Shown piece by piece: positions 60,250-64,000 of a stretch of DNA of 64,000 nucleotides. Origin of the DNA: Paenimyroides viscosum (GTDB lineage Bacteria > Bacteroidota > Bacteroidia > Flavobacteriales > Flavobacteriaceae); the NCBI RefSeq assembly GCF_003858535.1, contig NZ_RQTJ01000007.1:62001-126000 (forward strand). Direction: 5' to 3'. The translations under genes were made by a program, and so were the position numbers. Every line of letters begins with the position of its first letter. The stretch's first letter is position 1. The notes beneath the pieces are model-generated. The model saw nothing but the letters and a program-made list of their open reading frames with translations. It had not been told where the DNA came from and searched no databases.

Positions 60250-61836
60250 TTAATTTCTATAACCAAAAATCTGTTCGGCACATTTAATGGCACATTTTTC
60301 TCCGTCAATTGCTGCAGAAATAATTCCGCCTGCATAACCTGCACCTTCGCCACAAGGATACAAGCCTTTAATTTGAAGATGTTCCAACGTATCGTCGTTT
60401 CTTGGGATACGAACCGGCGATGAAGTTCTACTTTCCGGTGCATGCAAAATAGCATCGTTTGTAAAATAACCTTTCATACTTTTACCGAATTCCTGAAAAC
60501 CCTGACGCATGATTCCGGTAAGAAAACTAGGAAAAACATCACCTAATTCTGAAGAAACAACTCCGGGAACATACGATGTTTTAGGTAACGATTCGGAAAC
60601 TTTTTTGTTTGAAAAATCTACCATTCGTTGCGCTGGAACTTCCTGCGTTTTACCTGCAACCTTCCATGCGGTGTTTTCTATTTCTTTCTGAAAATACATT
60701 CCTGCCAATGCTCCGTGTTTTTCATACGGTTTAAAATCTTCTAACTTTAATTCTACTACAATACCGGAATTTGCTGTTGCCTGATCGCGTTTTGATGGCG
60801 ACCAACCATTGGTAACAACTTCTTCAACATCGGTAGCACAGGGCGCAATAACACCACCCGGACACATGCAAAACGAGTACATACCGCGACCATTAACTTG
60901 TTTTACGATGGAATATGGTGCGGGCGGAAGAAAATCGCCACGGAAATCGCATGAATACTGAATGCTATCTATTAAAGACTGTGGATGTTCTGCGCGAACG
61001 CCCAATGCAAAAGGCTTTGCTTCTATAAAAATATTTTTTCTATCTAACAATTCAAAAATATCTCGAGCCGAATGTCCCGTTGCCAAAATCACCTGATTTG
61101 CCTCAATGGTTTCGCCTGTATGCAACACCGCGCCTTTTATTTCGTTGCCTTTCACATCAAAATCAACTACGCGTTTATCAAACAAAACCTCGCCACCAAA
61201 TTCGGTAATTTTATGACGCATATCTTCCATAATTTTCGGCAGTTTGTTAGTACCGATATGCGGATGTGCTTCAACCAAAATATCTTGCGATGCACCAAAA
61301 GCAACCAAAAGTTCTAAAATACGGTTTACATCGCCTCGTTTTTTTGATCGCGTGTATAACTTTCCGTCTGAATAGGTTCCGGCTCCACCTTCGCCAAAAC
61401 AGTAATTAGAATCAGGGTTTACAATATGATCTACATTAATTGCCTTTAAATCTCTACGGCGACCGCGAACATCTTTTCCACGTTCAACAACAATAGGTTT
61501 TACGCCTAATTCTATCAACTGCAAAGCTGCAAAATATCCTGCTGGTCCTGCTCCAACTACAATTGCTACGGGTGCATTTCTCACATTTTTATAATCAGGA
61601 AAAGAAACCGGTCTGTGGTGTACATCTTCTCCTTGAAAGAAAACCTGAACTTTAAGATTGATTTTCACCTGTTTCTGTCGGGCATCGATCGATCTTTTTA
61701 AAATGGTAACATGCTGAATTTCGTTTGAAGGCGTGTGTGTTAATTTGGCAACATAATCTACCAACAAATGATTTGTAGCTGCAATTTCCGGAAGGACTTG
61801 TAATTGTATTTCTTGAGGCATTTTGTTATAAAGCAA
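60250..61836 (-). CDS. FAD-dependent oxidoreductase (NAD(P)/FAD-binding, HI0933-like)
   Basis: Protein of 528 residues. An N-terminal part (about 1-90) precedes the FAD-binding GAGPAGYFAALQLIELGVKP. Glycine-rich segments PDSNYCFGEGGAGTYSDGKLYTR and the C-terminal GLYPCGEGAGYAGGIISAAIDG match the large uncharacterised FAD-dependent dehydrogenases related to HI0933. The substrate is unknown. It may be cotranscribed with the exonuclease 69 bases downstream. Confidence 0.88.
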   Translation of the reverse strand: MLYNKMPQEIQLQVLPEIAATNHLLVDYVAKLTHTPSNEIQHVTILKRSIDARQKQVKINLKVQVFFQGEDVHHRPVSFPDYKNVRNAPVAIVVGAGPAGYFAALQLIELGVKPIVVERGKDVRGRRRDLKAINVDHIVNPDSNYCFGEGGAGTYSDGKLYTRSKKRGDVNRILELLVAFGASQDILVEAHPHIGTNKLPKIMEDMRHKITEFGGEVLFDKRVVDFDVKGNEIKGAVLHTGETIEANQVILATGHSARDIFELLDRKNIFIEAKPFALGVRAEHPQSLIDSIQYSCDFRGDFLPPAPYSIVKQVNGRGMYSFCMCPGGVIAPCATDVEEVVTNGWSPSKRDQATANSGIVVELKLEDFKPYEKHGALAGMYFQKEIENTAWKVAGKTQEVPAQRMVDFSNKKVSESLPKTSYVPGVVSSELGDVFPSFLTGIMRQGFQEFGKSMKGYFTNDAILHAPESRTSSPVRIPRNDDTLEHLQIKGLYPCGEGAGYAGGIISAAIDGEKCAIKCAEQIFGYRN

Positions 61837-61847
61837 ATTTGAAAGTA

Positions 61848-61855
61848 CAAAAATA
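61848..61855 (-). promoter_or_regulatory. Promoter -7 box (TATTTTTG, minus strand)
   Basis: Exact TANNTTTG match on the minus strand 11 bases before the FAD oxidoreductase start; no -33 TTG. Confidence 0.45.
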
Positions 61856-61910
61856 CATTAATTATAGATTTGTTTAAAAGGATGTTTTAAATTTACTGAA
61901 ATTTGACAAA

Positions 61911-62156
61911 ATGGAACGACAGATAAAATTAATCTGGGATTTTAGAGGTCCCGATGCTTTAAAAACAGCCGAACATCAGGAAATTCATTTGAAAGAATTT
62001 ATTTTAATTGAACAATTACCTATTTCAATTTCGGGTTTTCAGCAAATGAATGAGTTTCATTCGATTGCTTTTATTGTAGTGAACGACGAGTTGATGCGAA
62101 AATTGCGCGATGTTTTAAAACCGCATCGTGGAGAATTGTATAGTGATATTGCATAA
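61911..62156 (+). CDS. Conserved hypothetical small protein
   Basis: Protein of 81 residues without signal or membrane segments. It starts ERQIKLIWDFRGPDALKTAEHQEIHLKEFI and ends LRDVLKPHRGELYSD. Small flavobacterial proteins of this pattern are common and uncharacterised. It is monocistronic, convergent with the YtxH gene, with a shared terminator. Confidence 0.75.
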   Translation: MERQIKLIWDFRGPDALKTAEHQEIHLKEFILIEQLPISISGFQQMNEFHSIAFIVVNDELMRKLRDVLKPHRGELYSDIA

Positions 62157-62188
62157 AAAAGCTGTCTAATTTTATAAGACAGCTTTTG
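62155..62188. terminator. Bidirectional terminator between convergent genes
   Basis: 11-bp stem (62157-62167 with 62177-62187), A6 on one side and T4 on the other. It ends the small + strand gene and the YtxH gene on the minus strand. Confidence 0.85.
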
Positions 62189-62204
62189 TATACTATAATT
62201 AAGG

Positions 62205-62654
62205 TTATAAATTTGTAGGATTGCTGTGAGCTGCCTTAAGAACAATATCTTCTTGTTGATTTTCATTCTCTTGCGTCTGTTTGTTAAACTCTTCTTTTAA
62301 TTCTGTTGTAGAGTTATTTTGAACCGCATCTTTTGAAGATGATTGTGGGGTATCATTTTTTAATTCAGATAATTTTTTCTCTAACATCGCAATCAGATCT
62401 TCCGTTTTATCAGCAGTTTTATCTAAAATTGAATTTAAACGTGCTTCAAAACTTTCCTCTTTAGAAGAAATAAATCCTTTTAACTTATTTTTTAAATCTT
62501 CTTTTGATGAACTTAGCACATCTGAACCCGATTTTAGTTTATTTAAAACTTTATCTGTTACTTTAGCCCCTTTTTCAGTGGTAAATAACACACCAACTGC
62601 TGCACCAGCCGTAGCGCCTGCTACAATAGCTCCTAGTTTAATTAAATGTCTCAT
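62205..62654 (-). CDS. YtxH-domain protein
   Basis: Protein of 149 residues. A glycine/alanine-rich hydrophobic helix at the N-terminus (LGAIVAGATAGAAVGVLFTTEKGAK) defines the YtxH (Gvp-like stress) family. A charged, coiled-coil C-terminus follows, with KTEDLIAMLEKKLSEL and an acidic tail. Such proteins respond to general stress and bind membranes in other bacteria. Upstream lies a 400-base gene-free stretch. Confidence 0.83.
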   Translation of the reverse strand: MRHLIKLGAIVAGATAGAAVGVLFTTEKGAKVTDKVLNKLKSGSDVLSSSKEDLKNKLKGFISSKEESFEARLNSILDKTADKTEDLIAMLEKKLSELKNDTPQSSSKDAVQNNSTTELKEEFNKQTQENENQQEDIVLKAAHSNPTNL

Positions 62655-63056
62655 AAATAGTTACAATTTTATTATACATTAAACATCAATTCCTTTTGAT
62701 ACACTTTTAGTTAAACAAAAATTAATCCGTAGCAGCCTACAATAAATATAAAAGATTTGTCTTTACATTAAATATATTGTAAACAATGGCTTTAGTAATT
62801 AATACCGTTTAAATTATTTAGTATCATGAAAAATTATTTAAAATAATCTGTGAATTTACTATACACTTAGAGTAATTAATATACACAAACAACCTTAAAA
62901 CAGTGTGAGCAATTACATAAAAATTCATTGATTTTATTTTTTTATTGATATTATTAAGACTAAGCATTAACTACGGAAATCTTTATGAATTTTATCTTTT
63001 TAAAAAACGTACTTTTGTAAAAATTGTACTAACGGTGTACTTATTTAATCTTATTT
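62655..63056. other. Gene-free AT-rich stretch
   Basis: About 400 bases between the divergent YtxH and helicase genes. All six frames are crowded with stops. Apart from the promoter box at 63010 I see no repeat or hairpin of note; it probably holds both promoters and a long leader. Confidence 0.6.
63010..63017 (+). promoter_or_regulatory. Promoter -7 box (TACTTTTG)
   Basis: Exact TANNTTTG match 39 bases before the helicase ATG. A -33 TTG is not visible at the expected spacing. Confidence 0.5.
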
Positions 63057-64000
63057 ATGACTTTTGAATCTTTAGGAATATCAAAACAATTAGTTGAAAC
63101 GTTGCATTCTAACGGTATTACAAACCCTTTCCCTATTCAACAAAAAGCAATACCTGTAATTTTAGAAGGTAAAAACTTATTAGGAATTGCTCCTACAGGT
63201 TCAGGTAAAACAGCAGGTTTTGTGCTTCCAATACTTGAAAACAGACAACAATTAAACTATAAAAATTCAAGAAATATTCCGGTTTTAATTGTAGTTCCTA
63301 CCAGAGAATTAGCTATACAAATAGAATCATTTATCAAACTTTGTTCACCTGAGTTAAAAAGACCTATAAAATCTATGGCGGTTTATGGCGGTGTTGCTAT
63401 AAACCCCCAAATGAAGAATATGATAGGAACCGAACTATTAATTGCAACACCAGGCCGTTTACTTGATTTATTAGAACAAAATGCACTGTCGTTAGATTTA
63501 TTAGAAACACTGATTATTGACGAAGCAGACAAAATGTTTCAATTAGGTTTTGAAGATGAATTACAGGCAATATTAAAGACAATTCCTAAAAATTGCCAGC
63601 ATATCTTGTTTTCTGCTACATTAAATGACAAAGTAGAAACAATTAAGCAAACACTAACTGTTAATTTTGAAACAGTTGAAGTTGAAAAAATATTGGAAGT
63701 AGCAGATCCAATAGATCAAATAGCTTATTATGTTACACCAGAGCGTAAAGGTCCGTTTTTAAGATACCTATTAAAAACGCAAGTTACATCGCAAGCGCTT
63801 ATATTTGTTTCATCTACAAGAACTGCTGATAATCTTAGCGTTAAACTTGCTAAAAACGGCATAAAAACAGCAACCTTACATAGTAAAAAAACGCAGGGTG
63901 CTCGTAACCAAGCGTTAACCGATTTTAAAAGCGGTGCTGTACAGGTTTTAATTACAACCGATATATTATCAAGAGGTATTCATATTGACATGCTGCCGGT
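63057..64000 (+). CDS. DEAD-box RNA helicase, 3' end outside window
   Basis: The frame starts at ATG 63057 (MTFESLGISKQLVETL) and stays open to the window edge: 314 codons are visible. Motifs are the Q motif (NPFPIQQKAIP), I APTGSGKT, Ia PTRELA, Ib ATPGR, II DEAD in IIDEADKM, III SAT, and V LSRGIHI. The V motif has His where Asp is usual (RGxD). DEAD-box helicases remodel RNA in ribosome assembly, mRNA decay or cold adaptation. Its C-terminal tail, which would distinguish RhlE, CsdA or others, is missing. Confidence 0.92.
   Translation, partial: MTFESLGISKQLVETLHSNGITNPFPIQQKAIPVILEGKNLLGIAPTGSGKTAGFVLPILENRQQLNYKNSRNIPVLIVVPTRELAIQIESFIKLCSPELKRPIKSMAVYGGVAINPQMKNMIGTELLIATPGRLLDLLEQNALSLDLLETLIIDEADKMFQLGFEDELQAILKTIPKNCQHILFSATLNDKVETIKQTLTVNFETVEVEKILEVADPIDQIAYYVTPERKGPFLRYLLKTQVTSQALIFVSSTRTADNLSVKLAKNGIKTATLHSKKTQGARNQALTDFKSGAVQVLITTDILSRGIHIDMLP

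Overview
This window is a chromosomal segment of a low-GC member of Bacteroidota, almost certainly class Flavobacteriia. The evidence is: TANNTTTG-type -7 promoter boxes, few Shine-Dalgarno sequences, a T9SS C-terminal sorting domain, an outer-membrane beta-barrel/TonB receptor with a carboxypeptidase-like N-domain, bacillithiol synthesis (bshC), and many flavobacterial families (DUF5683, WbqC, DUF721, DUF4295, DUF6146, DUF6787). Genus cannot be fixed from the sequence alone. No prophage, insertion sequence, CRISPR array or integrase was found. The window is mostly core genome with small accessory islands.

Layout. 0-7.7 kb: tail of a large protein with TonB-plug-like modules, menE with a CPBP protease, an ArsC-like reductase, an outer-membrane receptor and an EamA transporter. 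7.8-11.4 kb: a tight six-gene operon (zinc-ribbon/HTH regulator, polytopic membrane protein, exported alpha/beta hydrolase, PH-like membrane protein, DUF3784, SdpI-like) with a consensus promoter and an unusual 22-bp tandem repeat that ends in its terminator. 11.4-19 kb: radical SAM protein, bshC, a dienoyl-CoA-reductase-like SDR, PAP2 phosphatase and hypotheticals. 19-24.5 kb: parA-parB-DUF5683-dapB, then lepB-wbqC. 24.6-27.1 kb: small exported or lipoproteins, including a gene split by a frameshift in an A8 run. 27.1-34.2 kb (minus): mutL, two rhomboids and an EEP-family hydrolase in one operon, a lipoprotein between near-identical terminators, ribH and a TPR protein. 34.3-38.9 kb: recF, murB, a GT2 glycosyltransferase coupled to an ECF sigma factor. 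38.9-43.1 kb: hisS, prmC, ribD and a YigZ protein. 43.2-50.3 kb: YbgC thioesterase, dnaA, LMW-PTP, an M50-like membrane protease, an RsmI-like methyltransferase, small envelope proteins, and prfB with its programmed +1 frameshift. 50.3-50.6 kb: three tRNA-Thr(UGU) genes. 50.7-62.7 kb (mostly minus): manA, queD, idi, a T9SS cargo protein, DUF721, ftsY, DUF4295-rpmG-rpmB, cinA-FAH, a toxin-antitoxin-like pair, an exonuclease, a FAD oxidoreductase and a YtxH protein. The right edge cuts a DEAD-box helicase.

Functionally the window holds replication and segregation genes (dnaA, recF, parA, parB), translation genes (prfB, prmC, hisS, rpmB, rpmG, tRNA-Thr), envelope and secretion genes (lepB, ftsY, murB, rhomboids, WbqC) and cofactor genes (menE, ribD, ribH, queD, bshC). 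Several families of short palindromic dispersed repeats sit between genes. The parts most worth a second look are the six-gene operon with its repeat-derived terminator, the frameshifted gene at 24.6-25.7 kb, and the inverted repeat around the middle tRNA-Thr.
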